Shown here piece by piece: positions 37,930 through 49,415 of a DNA stretch of 64,000 nucleotides. Source of the DNA: Mycolicibacterium sp. TY81 (GTDB lineage Bacteria > Actinomycetota > Actinomycetes > Mycobacteriales > Mycobacteriaceae); assembly GCF_018326285.1 (NCBI RefSeq), contig NZ_AP023362.1:1612001-1676000 (forward strand). Reading direction: 5' to 3'. The notes beneath the pieces were generated by a model. That model was given only the letters and a program-made list of their open reading frames with translations. It had not been told where the DNA came from and ran no database searches. The position numbers and the translations under genes are program-made. Every line of letters starts with the position of its first letter. The stretch's first letter is position 1.

Positions 37930-38097
37930 ATCCACATCCTGCCATTGCGGACACCGGCTGCCGGGCACCGCGGCGCCGGATGTTCTCCGGTGCCGCGATC
38001 GCGATTGCCATTCGGCCATGCGCTGCTGGCGTATCGTTGGTACCGGGTTCACCCTTCTGGGGGCCCTGTCCGCACAACTCAAGATGAGGAGCTCGCC

Positions 38098-38652
38098 GTG
38101 GCCCGGGACACGCCGGAACGACCGCTGCCACCCAGTCGGTTACCGACCACAGGCCAAGTGCTTGAGCTGCTCAGCAGTGCTTTTGCGGACGCCGGATACG
38201 ACATCGAAGATGTGCGGGTGGACGCTGCTGCGCGGCCCCCGCGCATCGTCGTGGTGGCCGACGGCGACTCGGGTCTGGACCTCGACGCCGTCGCCGACCT
38301 TTCCCGCCTCGCATCCGAGCTGCTGGACCAGGTGACCGCCGATTCCGAGCCGTATGTGCTGGAGGTCACCTCGCCCGGCGTGGAGCGCCCGCTGACCGCG
38401 GAGCGGCACTACCGCCGCGCCCGTGGTCGCAAGGTCGAGCTGACCCTGGCCGACGGCACGTCGCTGACGGGCCGGCTGGGCGAGCACGACGGCAGCGCGA
38501 TCCAACTGGTCGTCGCCAACCGTGGGGTGCTGTCGGTGCAGACCGTCGCGCTCGCGGACATTACGAAAGCTGTTGTACAGGTTGAATTTTCACCACCCAA
38601 TCGCCGGGAACTGGAGCTGGCGGGTATGACCGGAGAGGGGGCCGACGGATGA
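38098..38652 (+). CDS. rimP: Ribosome maturation factor
   Basis: Helps assemble the 30S subunit. The 184-residue protein has the RimP pattern: [79 protein letters not shown] 38098 is preceded by GAGGAG. It overlaps nusA by four bases, the conserved rimP-nusA arrangement. The frame is open far upstream but overlaps the divergent lipoprotein gene. Confidence 0.94.
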   Translation: MARDTPERPLPPSRLPTTGQVLELLSSAFADAGYDIEDVRVDAAARPPRIVVVADGDSGLDLDAVADLSRLASELLDQVTADSEPYVLEVTSPGVERPLTAERHYRRARGRKVELTLADGTSLTGRLGEHDGSAIQLVVANRGVLSVQTVALADITKAVVQVEFSPPNRRELELAGMTGEGADG

Positions 38653-39692
38653 ATATCGACATGGCGGCACTGCATGCCATCGAGGCGGACAAGGGAATCA
38701 GCGTCGACGTCGTCGTCGACACGATCAAGACGGCGCTGCTGACCGCGTACCGGCACACCGAAGGGCACGAGCCCGACGCGTACATCGACATCGACCGCAA
38801 GTCGGGCATCGTGCGGGTGATCGCCCGCCAGACCGACACCGACGGGACCGTCATCCACGAGTGGGACGACACCCCCGAGGGATTCGGCCGGATCGCGGCG
38901 ACCACCGCGCGTCAGGTGATCCTGCAGCGGTTGCGCGATGCGGAGAACGAGAAGAACTACGGCGAGTTCTCGGCGCGTGAGGGCGACATCGTCGCCGGCG
39001 TCATCCAGCGCGACGCGCGGGCCAACGCCCGCGGCCTCGTGGTGGTGCGGGTCGGCACGGAGGCCAAGGGCTCCGAAGGCGTGATCCCGGCCGCCGAGCA
39101 GGTGCCGGGGGAGAGCTACGTGCACGGCGACCGGGTGCGCTGCTACGTCGTCGGGGTCACCCGCGGCGCCCGCGAACCCGTCATCACGCTGTCGCGGACC
39201 CACCCGAACCTGGTGCGCAAGCTCTTCTCGCTGGAGGTCCCCGAGATCGCCGACGAGTCGGTCGAGATCGTCGCGGTGGCGCGTGAGGCCGGCCACCGGT
39301 CCAAGATCGCGGTCGCGTCGCGCGTGCCGGGACTGAACGCCAAGGGCGCCTGCATCGGCCCGATGGGTCAGCGCGTGCGCAACGTGATGAGCGAGCTCTC
39401 GGGCGAGAAGATCGACATCATCGACTACGACGAGGACCCGGCGAAGTTCGTCGCCAACGCCCTGTCGCCGGCCAAGGTCGTGTCGGTGACCGTGATCGAC
39501 GAGGCGCAGCGCGCAGCGCGGGTCGTGGTGCCCGATTTCCAGCTGTCGCTGGCGATCGGCAAGGAGGGCCAGAACGCCCGCCTGGCGGCGCGTCTCACCG
39601 GGTGGCGCATCGACATCCGTAGCGACGCCGACGGTCAGGGGGCAGACGCCGGCGGCCGGCCGACCGGCCACGGTGCCGGCCGCGACCGCTGA
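38649..39692 (+). CDS. nusA: Transcription termination/antitermination factor NusA
   Basis: RNA polymerase-bound factor, 347 residues, the short actinobacterial form without C-terminal acidic repeats. N-terminal domain ([21 protein letters not shown]...), S1 domain ([25 protein letters not shown]), then KH1 and KH2 ([48 protein letters not shown]). ATG 38649 overlaps the rimP stop. Confidence 0.96.
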   Translation: MNIDMAALHAIEADKGISVDVVVDTIKTALLTAYRHTEGHEPDAYIDIDRKSGIVRVIARQTDTDGTVIHEWDDTPEGFGRIAATTARQVILQRLRDAENEKNYGEFSAREGDIVAGVIQRDARANARGLVVVRVGTEAKGSEGVIPAAEQVPGESYVHGDRVRCYVVGVTRGAREPVITLSRTHPNLVRKLFSLEVPEIADESVEIVAVAREAGHRSKIAVASRVPGLNAKGACIGPMGQRVRNVMSELSGEKIDIIDYDEDPAKFVANALSPAKVVSVTVIDEAQRAARVVVPDFQLSLAIGKEGQNARLAARLTGWRIDIRSDADGQGADAGGRPTGHGAGRDR

Positions 39693-39775
39693 GGCCAAAA
39701 CCCGCAGTTACCGGCGGCGTGTCGGGGCCGCGACCGCGATTGAAGTCCAAGGGCCCCGAGACGGTAGACTGCACT

Positions 39776-40066
39776 GTGATCCAGCGCGAGACTCCGACAG
39801 CTCCGGTGCGTACCTGCATCGGCTGCCGGAAACGAGAGCTGGCCGTCGACTTGCTTCGAGTGGCAGCTGTACGCGACGGGGACGGTAAATGCGTCGTCTC
39901 GGTCGATTCAGCGGGTAACCTGCCGGGTCGGGGTGCGTGGTTGCACCCGGTTCAGCAGTGCCTCGACGCGGCAGTTCGGCGGCGAGCATTCGCCCGAGCG
40001 TTGCGCATCACCGGTTCGCCGGACACCTCTGCGGTCGAAGAGTTCTTCAGTGCCTTACCCGCCTGA
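39776..40066 (+). CDS. YlxR-family RNA-binding protein
   Basis: A 96-residue protein of the YlxR/DUF448 family, usually between nusA and infB. The family motif [18 protein letters not shown] is near the N-terminus, followed by [31 protein letters not shown] 39776 was chosen because it starts just before the conserved core; the open frame continues upstream into unrelated sequence. Its role in other bacteria is linked to RNA or RNase P, not tested here. Confidence 0.9.
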   Translation: MIQRETPTAPVRTCIGCRKRELAVDLLRVAAVRDGDGKCVVSVDSAGNLPGRGAWLHPVQQCLDAAVRRRAFARALRITGSPDTSAVEEFFSALPA

Positions 40067-40199
40067 CGGACCCGGAACGCCACAGCAAGAGAACAGGTAG
40101 CGAAGAACATGAGCACACCGTGAAGTCCCGATGACCATGCGTCATAGCTAAACCGAGGCGCGGCCTACCCACCGCTGACGCCTCACGACGAGGAGAGAA

Positions 40200-43040
40200 G
40201 TGGCAGCAGGTAAGGCACGCGTACACGAGTTGGCAAAAGAACTCGGTGTCACCAGCAAGGAAGTGCTCGCCCGACTGAGCGAACAGGGCGAATTCGTGAA
40301 ATCTGCGTCCTCCACAGTGGAGGCGCCCGTCGCACGCCGGTTGCGTGAAGCCTTCGGCGGCGGCAAGCCCGCCAAGTCCGAGGCACCGGCCGCCCCCGCG
40401 GCCGCCAAGCCGTCGGGCGCCCCGAAGCCCGGCGCCCCCAAGCCGGCCCCCGCAGCGGCACCTGCCGCGCCTGCAGCCCCGGCCCCGGCCGCGGCTGCTC
40501 CGGCACCCGCAGCGCCCGCACCGGCAGCTCCGACCCCCGGTGGACCCAAGCCCGGCGCACCCCGGCCCGCGGCTCCGCAGCCCCAGGCCCCGGCTCCTGC
40601 CGCGCCGGCAGCGTCGGCCGCCCCGGCGGCTCCGGCCCAGCCGCGTCCGGCCACCCCGGGTGCAACCCCGGGTCCGCGACCCGGCGCACCCAAGCCGGCC
40701 CCGCGGGCTCCGCGCGTCGGCAACAACCCGTTCTCATCCCAGCAGCCGGTCGAACGCCCGGCCCCGCGTCCGGCTCCCGGTCCCGGTGGCCCGCGTCCGG
40801 GCCCCGGCGCCGGTGGTCCCCGTCCGGGCGGTGGCCCGCGTCCGGGTGTCACGCCCGGCAACATGCCCCCGCGTCCGCCAGGTGCCCGTCCGGGTGCCGT
40901 CGGTCGTCCGGGTGGTCCGCGTCCCGGCCCCGGTGGCGGTCCGCGTCCCGGTGGTGGCCCTCGTCCCGGCGGTGCCGGTGGCGGCGGTAACTACCGCGGC
41001 GGTGGCGCCGGTGGTGGCGCAGGTGCCGGTGCCGGTGGTGGCTTCCGTGGCCGTCCCGGTGGTGGCGGTGCTCCCGGTGGCGGTGGCCCCGGTGGCGGCG
41101 GTCGTCCGGGTCAGCGCGGCGGTGCCGCGGGTGCCTTCGGGCGTCCCGGTGGCGCACCCCGTCGTGGCCGTAAGTCGAAGCGCGCAAAACGCGCCGAATA
41201 CGAGAACATGCAGGCCCCGATCGTCGGTGGCGTGCGGTTGCCGCACGGCAACGGCGAGGTCATCCGCCTCGCTCGCGGTGCGTCGCTGAGCGACTTCGCC
41301 GAGAAGATCAACGCCAACCCGGCTTCGCTGGTGCAGGCGCTGTTCAACCTGGGCGAGATGGTGACCGCCACCCAGTCGGTGGGTGACGACACCCTCGAGC
41401 TGCTGGGCAGCGAGATGAACTACGTCGTGCAGGTCGTGTCCCCGGAGGACGAGGACCGCGAGCTGCTCGAGTCGTTCGACCTGACCTACGGCGAGGACGC
41501 CGGCGACGAGGACGACCTGGCCAGCCGGCCCCCGGTGGTCACCGTCATGGGCCACGTCGACCACGGTAAGACACGACTGCTCGACACGATCCGTAAGGCG
41601 AACGTCCGTGAGGGCGAAGCCGGTGGCATCACCCAGCACATCGGCGCCTACCAGGTGCTGACCGAGCTGGACGGCAACGAGCGTCTGGTGACGTTCATCG
41701 ACACCCCGGGTCACGAGGCGTTCACCGCCATGCGTGCCCGTGGTGCCAAGGCCACCGACATCGCGATCCTCGTGGTCGCCGCCGACGACGGCGTCATGCC
41801 GCAGACGGTGGAGGCCATCAACCACGCTCAGGCCGCTGATGTGCCGATCGTGGTGGCGGTCAACAAGATCGACAAGGAAGGCGCGGATCCGCAGAAGATC
41901 CGGGCGCAGCTGACCGAGTACAACCTGGTGGCCGAGGATTACGGCGGCGACACCATGTTCGTGGACATCTCGGCCAAGCAGGGCACCAACATCGACGGTC
42001 TGCTCGAAGCCGTGCTGCTGACGGCGGACGCTTCGCTGGACCTGCGGGCCAACCCCGACATGGAGGCCCAGGGTGTGGCCATCGAGGCGCACCTGGACCG
42101 CGGTCGCGGCCCGGTCGCCACGGTGCTGGTGCAGCGCGGCACGCTGCGCGTCGGTGACTCGGTGGTCGCCGGTGACGCCTACGGCCGCGTCCGCCGCATG
42201 GTCGACGAGCACGGCGAGGACGTCGAAGAGGCGTTCCCGTCGCGTCCGGTCCAGGTCATCGGTTTCACCTCGGTGCCCGGCGCCGGCGACAACTTCCTGG
42301 TCGTCGACGAAGACCGCATCGCCCGGCAGATCGCCGACCGGCGCAGCGCGCGTAAGCGCAATGCGCTGGCCGCACGTTCGCGCAAGCGCATCAGCCTGGA
42401 AGACCTGGATTCGGCGCTGAAGGAAACCAGCCAGCTGAACCTGATCCTGAAGGGCGACAACTCGGGCACCGTCGAGGCGCTCGAGGAGGCCTTGATGGGC
42501 ATCCAGATCGACGACGAGGTGGAACTGCGCGTCATCGACCGCGGTGTCGGTGGCGTCACCGAGACCAACGTCAACCTGGCGTCGGCGTCGGATGCGATCA
42601 TCATCGGCTTCAACGTCCGCGCCGAGGGCAAGGCGACGGAGCTGGCGAACCGCGAGGGCGTGGAGATCCGGTACTACTCGGTGATCTACCAGGCCATCGA
42701 CGAGATCGAGAGCGCGCTCAAGGGCATGCTCAAGCCGGTCTACGAGGAGAAGGAGCTCGGCCGCGCCGAGATCCGCGCCATCTTCCGGTCGTCGAAGGTC
42801 GGCAACATCGCTGGTTGCCTCGTGCAGTCGGGCATCATGCGGCGTAACGCCAAGGCCCGCCTGCTGCGCGACAACATCGTCATCGCCGAGAACCTCACGG
42901 TGTCTTCGCTCAAGCGCGAGAAGGACGACGCCACCGAGGTGCGCGAAGGTTACGAATGCGGTCTGACGCTGACCTACAACGACATCAAGGAAGGCGACGT
43001 CATCGAGACGTACGAACTCGTCGAGAAGGCTCGTACCTAG
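40200..43040 (+). CDS. infB: Translation initiation factor IF-2
   Basis: GTPase that places initiator tRNA on the ribosome; 946 residues. The N-terminal IF2_N helix ([22 protein letters not shown]) is followed by a very long low-complexity part: first Pro/Ala/Lys, then Pro/Arg/Gly, then nearly pure Gly (to about residue 320). The G domain near 450 has [30 protein letters not shown] and NKID, then domains II-IV. GTG 40200 is preceded by AGGAGAG. The gene is separated by 133 bases from ylxR and abuts rbfA with no gap. Confidence 0.97.
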   Translation: MAAGKARVHELAKELGVTSKEVLARLSEQGEFVKSASSTVEAPVARRLREAFGGGKPAKSEAPAAPAAAKPSGAPKPGAPKPAPAAAPAAPAAPAPAAAAPAPAAPAPAAPTPGGPKPGAPRPAAPQPQAPAPAAPAASAAPAAPAQPRPATPGATPGPRPGAPKPAPRAPRVGNNPFSSQQPVERPAPRPAPGPGGPRPGPGAGGPRPGGGPRPGVTPGNMPPRPPGARPGAVGRPGGPRPGPGGGPRPGGGPRPGGAGGGGNYRGGGAGGGAGAGAGGGFRGRPGGGGAPGGGGPGGGGRPGQRGGAAGAFGRPGGAPRRGRKSKRAKRAEYENMQAPIVGGVRLPHGNGEVIRLARGASLSDFAEKINANPASLVQALFNLGEMVTATQSVGDDTLELLGSEMNYVVQVVSPEDEDRELLESFDLTYGEDAGDEDDLASRPPVVTVMGHVDHGKTRLLDTIRKANVREGEAGGITQHIGAYQVLTELDGNERLVTFIDTPGHEAFTAMRARGAKATDIAILVVAADDGVMPQTVEAINHAQAADVPIVVAVNKIDKEGADPQKIRAQLTEYNLVAEDYGGDTMFVDISAKQGTNIDGLLEAVLLTADASLDLRANPDMEAQGVAIEAHLDRGRGPVATVLVQRGTLRVGDSVVAGDAYGRVRRMVDEHGEDVEEAFPSRPVQVIGFTSVPGAGDNFLVVDEDRIARQIADRRSARKRNALAARSRKRISLEDLDSALKETSQLNLILKGDNSGTVEALEEALMGIQIDDEVELRVIDRGVGGVTETNVNLASASDAIIIGFNVRAEGKATELANREGVEIRYYSVIYQAIDEIESALKGMLKPVYEEKELGRAEIRAIFRSSKVGNIAGCLVQSGIMRRNAKARLLRDNIVIAENLTVSSLKREKDDATEVREGYECGLTLTYNDIKEGDVIETYELVEKART

Positions 43041-44493
<1,453 letters not shown>

Positions 44494-44537
44494 TCCCCCT
44501 CCCCGTGCCCGTGCCCTTCCCCGTGTCAGCCCCCTCC

Positions 44538-44571
44538 CCGCGAGTGGCCGTGTCTGTACGCCGACACGCCG
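44538..44571 (+). repeat. Palindromic repeat element, copy A
   Basis: A 34-base segment (core CGACACGCCG) 32/34 identical to the reverse complement of 46049-46082 and similar to 45954-45985. An imperfect reverse complement of its outer part follows at about 44590-44612, so this copy may fold as well. It lies in the 127-base gap before dinF. Confidence 0.7.
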
Positions 44572-44620
44572 TGTTTGGTGTGCACATTCGTGCCGCTCGT
44601 GGCTGGCGAGCGTGCGCGTC

Positions 44621-45919
44621 ATGACCACCGAGGTCACCGGTCGTCGCATCGCGGGACTCGCTTTTCCCGCCCTCGGGGTGCTCGCCGCCGAACCGATCTA
44701 CCTCCTGCTGGACACCGCGGTCGTCGGCAGGCTCGGCGCACTGCCCTTGGCAGGTCTGGCGGTCGGCGGCCTGATCCTCAGCCTCGTCGGGTCGCAGCTG
44801 ACGTTCCTGTCGTACGGCACGACGTCGCGGTCGGCCCGGAGCTTCGGCGCCGGTGACCGCGCCGGTGCGGTCGGGGAGGGCGTGCAGGCCACGTGGCTGG
44901 CGCTCGCCCTCGGCGTGCTGATCGTCGTGGTTGTGCAGGCGCTGGCGCCCTTTCTGCTGACGGCCATCGCCGGGTCTCGGGGCGGCATCGCCGAGACCGC
45001 GCTGCCGTGGCTGCGCGTCGCGATACTGGCCGTACCCGCGATCCTGATGTCCATGGCCGGCAACGGCTGGTTGCGGGGAGTGCAGGACACCGTCCGGCCG
45101 CTGCGGTATGTGCTTGTCGGCGTGGGTATTTCAGCGGTGCTGTGTCCGGTGCTGGTCTTCGGGTGGCTCGGACTGCCGCGGCTCGGCCTAACGGGCTCGG
45201 CGGTCGCCAACCTCGTCGGGCAGTGGATCGCCGCGGCGCTGTTCGGGTATGCCCTGCTGTCCGAACGGGTTTCGCTGCGCCTACGGCCCGACGTGCTGCG
45301 CGCGCAACTGACCATGGGCCGCGACCTGGTGCTGCGGTCCCTGGCCTTCCAGGTGTGTTTCCTGTCTGCCGGCGCGGTCGCGGCCCGGTTCGGTGCGGCC
45401 GCCGTCGCCGCCCACCAGGTGGTGCTGCAGTTGTGGAATTTCCTTGCGCTGGTGCTGGATTCGCTGGCCATCGCGGCACAGTCACTCGTCGGTGCGGCAC
45501 TCGGCGCGGGGGAGCCGGCGCATGCCAAGACAGTGGCGCGGCGCGTGACGGTCTATTCGGCCGCCGCGGCGACGGCGCTGGCGGCGGCGTTCGCAGTGGG
45601 CTCCGGCGTGCTGCCGGCAGTGTTCACCGCCGACCATGCGGTGCGGGACCAGATCGGCATCCCGTGGTGGTTCATGGTGGCCCAATTGCCCATCGCCGGA
45701 GTCGTTTTCGCCCTCGACGGGGTGCTGCTCGGCGCCGGTGACGCGAAGTTCATGCGCAACGCCACCCTGATCAGCGGGCTCGTCGGCTTCCTGCCGCTGA
45801 TCTGGCTGTCGCTGGCGTTCGGCTGGGGGCTGGCCGGCATCTGGTCGGGGCTGAGCACGTTCCTGGTGTTGCGACTCGTCTTCGTCGGCTGGCGCGCGTT
45901 GTCCGGCCGCTGGGCGTGA
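44621..45919 (+). CDS. dinF: MATE-family efflux protein, DinF type
   Basis: A 432-residue, 12-helix multidrug and toxic compound extrusion family protein. The conserved opening is GRRIAGLAFPALGVLAAEPIYLLLDTAVVGRLG; further MATE features are GNGWLRGVQDT, VAAHQVVLQLWNFLALVLDSLAIAAQSLVG and LDGVLLGAGDAKFMRN. It matches the position of Rv2836c after nrnA. ATG 44621 was chosen. It is flanked on both sides by copies of the same palindromic repeat. Confidence 0.92.
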   Translation: MTTEVTGRRIAGLAFPALGVLAAEPIYLLLDTAVVGRLGALPLAGLAVGGLILSLVGSQLTFLSYGTTSRSARSFGAGDRAGAVGEGVQATWLALALGVLIVVVVQALAPFLLTAIAGSRGGIAETALPWLRVAILAVPAILMSMAGNGWLRGVQDTVRPLRYVLVGVGISAVLCPVLVFGWLGLPRLGLTGSAVANLVGQWIAAALFGYALLSERVSLRLRPDVLRAQLTMGRDLVLRSLAFQVCFLSAGAVAARFGAAAVAAHQVVLQLWNFLALVLDSLAIAAQSLVGAALGAGEPAHAKTVARRVTVYSAAAATALAAAFAVGSGVLPAVFTADHAVRDQIGIPWWFMVAQLPIAGVVFALDGVLLGAGDAKFMRNATLISGLVGFLPLIWLSLAFGWGLAGIWSGLSTFLVLRLVFVGWRALSGRWA

Positions 45920-45949
45920 GCAGGTCGCCCGAAAGGCGTCGTCCCCCAC

Positions 45950-46085
45950 CTCTCGCGAGCGGCCGTGACTGCACCCGACACGCCGTGGTTCCCGTACAAG
46001 AACGTCCCGCTCATCGCCGGTGAGCGGGACGTTCTTGTACAGCTGGAGCGGCGTGTCGGCGTACAAACACGGCCGCTCGCGGGAG
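45950..46085. repeat. Large inverted repeat (64/65-bp arms) between dinF and echA16
   Basis: Left arm 45950-46013 and right arm 46021-46085 flank a 7-base loop (TCGCCGG). The inner 20 bp are perfect (GTACAAGAACGTCCCGCTCA). A central block of about 12 bp differs, and the outer part shares GCGAGCGGCCGTG and CGACACGCCG. It fills the space between two convergent genes, so it may terminate both, but it also shares sequence with the repeat at 44538. Confidence 0.85.
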
Positions 46086-46090
46086 ATTGA

Positions 46091-46837
46091 CTAGACCTGG
46101 GTGCGGCCACGCGCCATGACGGCGTCGCGGTTGGCGGCGATGTCGTTGCCTACTGCGCTGTTCCAGGCCCGGGCTGACGCGGCCTCGATCCACAGCCCGG
46201 CGTCGGTCTGGGAGCCGTCGATCTTGTGGTACGAGTCCAGCAGCGCGCGCACGGCGTTCTGGTTGTTGCCGACGATCGAGGCGGCGACGCGCCGCGCGGT
46301 CGGCAGCAGCTCGTCATGCGGCACCACCTCGGTGACCAGCCCGGCGCGCAGCGCCTCGGCCGCCGACAGGTAGTCGCCGGTCAGGCTCATCCGGCGGGCC
46401 AGGCCGACACCGGCCTTCTGCGGTAGCCGCACACTCAGGCCCCACGTCGGCAGCAGTCCGACGCGGGCGTGGGTGTCGGCGAACTTGGCGTTCTCCGAGG
46501 CGATCAGGATGTCGCAGTACAGCGCCAGCTCCAGGCCGCCGGTGACGGCCGCGCCGTTGATGGCGCCGATGACGGGCTTGGTCATGTTGGGCCACTTCGG
46601 CGAGATGTCCGGCAGATCCGCGCCCTCGCCGAGTTCCTTGAGGTCCAGACCGGCGCAGAACACCGGGTCGGCGCCCGTCAGGATCACCACGTCGACGTCC
46701 GGGTCGGCCTCGGCCTGGCGCAGTGCGCCGTAGAAGGCATCGCGCAGCTCGTAGGACAGCGCGTTCCGGGACTTCGGCCGGTTCAGCGTCAGGGTGCGAA
46801 CCCGGTCGGTGGTGTCGATCAGTAGGACGTCGGTCAC
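46091..46837 (-). CDS. echA16: Enoyl-CoA hydratase/isomerase family protein
   Basis: A 248-residue crotonase-fold enzyme, similar in length and locus to M. tuberculosis EchA16 (Rv2831). Motifs: LNRPKSRNALSYEL, the oxyanion-hole segment FCAGLDLKELGEG, and GAINGAAVTGGLELALYCDILIAS with the Glu position kept. The reaction is hydration or isomerisation of an enoyl-CoA; substrate unknown. GTG 46837 is fixed by AAGGAG (46843-46848) five bases upstream; the frame also reads further out to 46861. It is transcribed away from the DUF2277 gene. Confidence 0.9.
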   Translation of the reverse strand: MTDVLLIDTTDRVRTLTLNRPKSRNALSYELRDAFYGALRQAEADPDVDVVILTGADPVFCAGLDLKELGEGADLPDISPKWPNMTKPVIGAINGAAVTGGLELALYCDILIASENAKFADTHARVGLLPTWGLSVRLPQKAGVGLARRMSLTGDYLSAAEALRAGLVTEVVPHDELLPTARRVAASIVGNNQNAVRALLDSYHKIDGSQTDAGLWIEAASARAWNSAVGNDIAANRDAVMARGRTQV

Positions 46838-46908
46838 GTTGGCTCCTTGCGTTGCGGTCACCCACCGACACCGTAACTTGCGGCCTGAACGCGCCTATCG
46901 TGGAGGCC

Positions 46909-47175
46909 ATGTGCCGCAACATCACCGAACTGCGTGGCCTGGAGCCGGCCGCCACGGCCGAGGAGATCGAGGCCGCCGCGCGTCAATACATCCGCAAGGT
47001 CAGCGGGATCACCCGTCCTACCGCCGCCAACGTCGACGCCTTCGAAGCCGCGGTCGCGGAGGTCACGGCTGTCACCGAGCGATTGCTGAACCAGCTGCCG
47101 GCCCGTCGGCAGCCGCCCAAGACGGTGCCGCCGCTGCGGCGGCCCGAGGTGCAGGCGAGGTTGGCCGCCAAGTGA
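46909..47175 (+). CDS. DUF2277 family protein
   Basis: An 88-residue protein with the DUF2277 hallmark at the very start: MCRNITELRGLEPAATAEEI, followed by AARQYIRKVSGITRPTAANVDAFEAAV. The fold is helical, and the Cys at position 2 is conserved in the family as I remember it. No function is known. It overlaps the DUF1802 gene by four bases, so the two are translationally coupled. Confidence 0.82.
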   Translation: MCRNITELRGLEPAATAEEIEAAARQYIRKVSGITRPTAANVDAFEAAVAEVTAVTERLLNQLPARRQPPKTVPPLRRPEVQARLAAK

Positions 47176-47720
47176 ACTCGCCCGCGCTCAAGGAGTGGGG
47201 CGCGGCGGTACAGGCGCTGCTCGACGGACGCCAGACGGTGCTGTTGCGCAAGGGCGGTATCGGCGAGAAGCGTTTCGAGGTATCGGCACCGGAGTTCGTG
47301 TTCTTCCCGACGGTCGAGCACAGCCATGCGGCGCGGGTCCGCCCTGAGTTCACCGATCTTCTCGAACGGGCGGCGGGCGACAGCACCGAATCCGAGGTGA
47401 TACTGCGCGGCGGCGCGAAAGTCGTTGCCGCCGTGGCGGTGGAGCGTCCGGGGCAGCTGGACGCCATCGCCGATCTGCACATCTGGACGGCGGAATCCGT
47501 ACAGAGTGACCGGCTGGATTTCCGGCCCCGCCACCGGTTGACGGTCCTGGTGGTGCAGGCCAAACCGCTTGTTGCGCCGGTACGGCTGCCGCGCACCCCG
47601 GACTACGCCGGCTGCCGCAGCTGGGTGGACCTGCCCGTCACGCCCGAGTGGGGCCCGCCGGTGTACGACGACGCGGCGCTGGCTGCCATTGCCGAACGGG
47701 TGCGCGACTCAGTCGGCTGA
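47172..47720 (+). CDS. DUF1802 family protein
   Basis: A 182-residue protein beginning NSPALKEWGAAVQALLDGRQTVLLRKGGIGE, the conserved start of DUF1802, with FFPTVEHSHAARVRPEF further in. It has been seen beside nuclease- or DNA-related genes in other bacteria, but no activity is assigned here. GTG 47172 overlaps the DUF2277 stop. Its own end overlaps the stop region of the convergent CocE hydrolase gene by 12 bases. Confidence 0.82.
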   Translation: MNSPALKEWGAAVQALLDGRQTVLLRKGGIGEKRFEVSAPEFVFFPTVEHSHAARVRPEFTDLLERAAGDSTESEVILRGGAKVVAAVAVERPGQLDAIADLHIWTAESVQSDRLDFRPRHRLTVLVVQAKPLVAPVRLPRTPDYAGCRSWVDLPVTPEWGPPVYDDAALAAIAERVRDSVG

Positions 47721-49352
47721 TAACGCGACCTTCGGCAACAACAACCGGGACACTCCGCCCGCGCCGTGGTGGACCGTGTGCGTGGCCGGCACCATGCGCT
47801 CGCCGGAGACGACGGGCTCGCCGGTACCGAGATTCCGGTCGTAGCGCGGGTGGCAACCGCCCGCGACGATCACCCGCAGCCGGGACCCGGCCGGGATCCG
47901 GTGTGCGACGGCATCGAGCTCGAGCCGGAGGGTCTCGGGTTCGTCGGAAAGTGTTGTGAGCCTGCGGAATCCATCGCTGACGTTGGTGGACCTGCCCTTT
48001 GTGTCGACCACGCTGAGCCGGACGAAGATGTCCCGGTTGGGGTTGTCGCACGACTGGGTCAGCTCGATCACCGGGTTGCCGACCAGGTACAGGTCTTCGG
48101 TCAGCGGCTCACCGGTGAAGTCGACGACGTCGGGCCGTCGGCTGAGCGCGGAATCCTCCTGATAGCCCGCGGCCGACGACAGCAGCCGGCCGCCCAGCGT
48201 GGGTGTCGGCGCCGCGGGGTCGAAGGTGAATCGCGACGGACGTGCGGTAGCGGCGGGCGCGGTCGTGCCGAGCCGGTGCGCCGGCTGCAGGTAGAGCTCG
48301 AGTTCGGTGGCGGCCGGTGGCCAGTCCGGCATGGTCAGCCAGCCCTGCCCGTTGACCTCGACGCGGACGGCGGCCCGTTCGGACGCCGGGGTGCGCTCGG
48401 CGAGGTGGGTGTCGAGCCAGGCCAGCGATTCGCGCAGCACCGTGGCGCCGCCGCGGGTCATCACCTGGGTGTGGGTCCACGATCCGATGGTGACCGCGGT
48501 CGGTACGCCGCGCGACTTCAGGCGCTGGAACTGCGCCAGGGTCTGCTCCAGGAACAGGTCCTGCCAGCCACCGATGAGCAGCACCGGCACATCCACCTTG
48601 TCGAGTGTGTCGGCGAGGGCCATGTTCTCCCAGAACGGGTCGGTGCCGTCGGGATGGCTCAGCCAGGATTCGTACCAGGTCGCTCCGGAACGCAGCAGCC
48701 GGCGGCCGGCCGCCCCGGCGGGTACCTGCGTGTGGGTGCGGGCGACCAGGCGGGGCGCCCGGAACCGCCGCAGCAGCACGGCCAGCGGTGGATCTTCCTG
48801 GTGCGCCATCATGTCGCTCCAGCCCAGGAAGTTGTCGAGCGTGAAAGCGCCAGTGCCCCAGGTTGATTCGGCGAAGTCGTGCGGGCCGACCATGATGATC
48901 GCAGCCTTGAGCTCGGGTGGGGGATCGGTGAGCAGCGCCCACTGCGTGAAGCCCAGGTACGACAACCCGATCGTCGCGAACGACCCGGTGAACCACGGCT
49001 GGTCGCGCAGCCAGGCGGCGGTGTCCGCGGCGTCGGCGATCTCGTTGACCATCGGTTCGAAGTCGCCGCCGGAGCCGAACGTGCCGCGCACACTCTGCAG
49101 CAGCACGTGGTAGCCGCGGCGCGCGTACGTCGCGCCGAATACCGGGCCGAACGGGAAGCCGCGGCCGTAGGGGCACCGAACCAGGAGGGTGCCCTTCGCG
49201 GCGCCGGTGGGTGCGTAGTGGCTGCCGACGAGTTCGACGCCGTCGCGCATCGGGGTGGTGACGCGGCTGACGGTGTAGTCCGTCGTGGGCGGCGGGACGT
49301 CGAGGATGCGGCTCAGCAACCGGGAGCCGAGATGGGCGATTCGGGAGCTCAC
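47709..49352 (-). CDS. CocE/NonD-family (S15) hydrolase
   Basis: A 547-residue X-Pro dipeptidyl-peptidase/cocaine-esterase family enzyme matching Rv2800. The N-terminal alpha/beta-hydrolase domain has TTPMRDGVELVGSHYAP, LVRCPYGRGFPFG, the nucleophile motif GLSYLGFTQW and an acid/His region around VPVLLIGGWQDLF and GSWTHTQVM. The C-terminal jelly-roll domain is typical of the family (VNGQGWLTMPDWPP..., DEPETLRLELDAVAHRIPAGSRLRV). GTG 49352 gives VSSRIAHLGSR. Natural substrates are unknown. Confidence 0.9.
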   Translation of the reverse strand: MSSRIAHLGSRLLSRILDVPPPTTDYTVSRVTTPMRDGVELVGSHYAPTGAAKGTLLVRCPYGRGFPFGPVFGATYARRGYHVLLQSVRGTFGSGGDFEPMVNEIADAADTAAWLRDQPWFTGSFATIGLSYLGFTQWALLTDPPPELKAAIIMVGPHDFAESTWGTGAFTLDNFLGWSDMMAHQEDPPLAVLLRRFRAPRLVARTHTQVPAGAAGRRLLRSGATWYESWLSHPDGTDPFWENMALADTLDKVDVPVLLIGGWQDLFLEQTLAQFQRLKSRGVPTAVTIGSWTHTQVMTRGGATVLRESLAWLDTHLAERTPASERAAVRVEVNGQGWLTMPDWPPAATELELYLQPAHRLGTTAPAATARPSRFTFDPAAPTPTLGGRLLSSAAGYQEDSALSRRPDVVDFTGEPLTEDLYLVGNPVIELTQSCDNPNRDIFVRLSVVDTKGRSTNVSDGFRRLTTLSDEPETLRLELDAVAHRIPAGSRLRVIVAGGCHPRYDRNLGTGEPVVSGERMVPATHTVHHGAGGVSRLLLPKVALSAD

Positions 49353-49415
49353 CCTTCGGATGGTACCGATCCGTACCGTGCGGCGCCGTCCGCGAGCTCG
49401 ACGGGCGGCCGACAA

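Noticed and set aside
40400..41160. Repeats in the IF-2 coding region that look like a repeat array
   Set aside because: They encode the in-frame Pro/Ala/Gly linker of IF-2 and are not spaced repeats.
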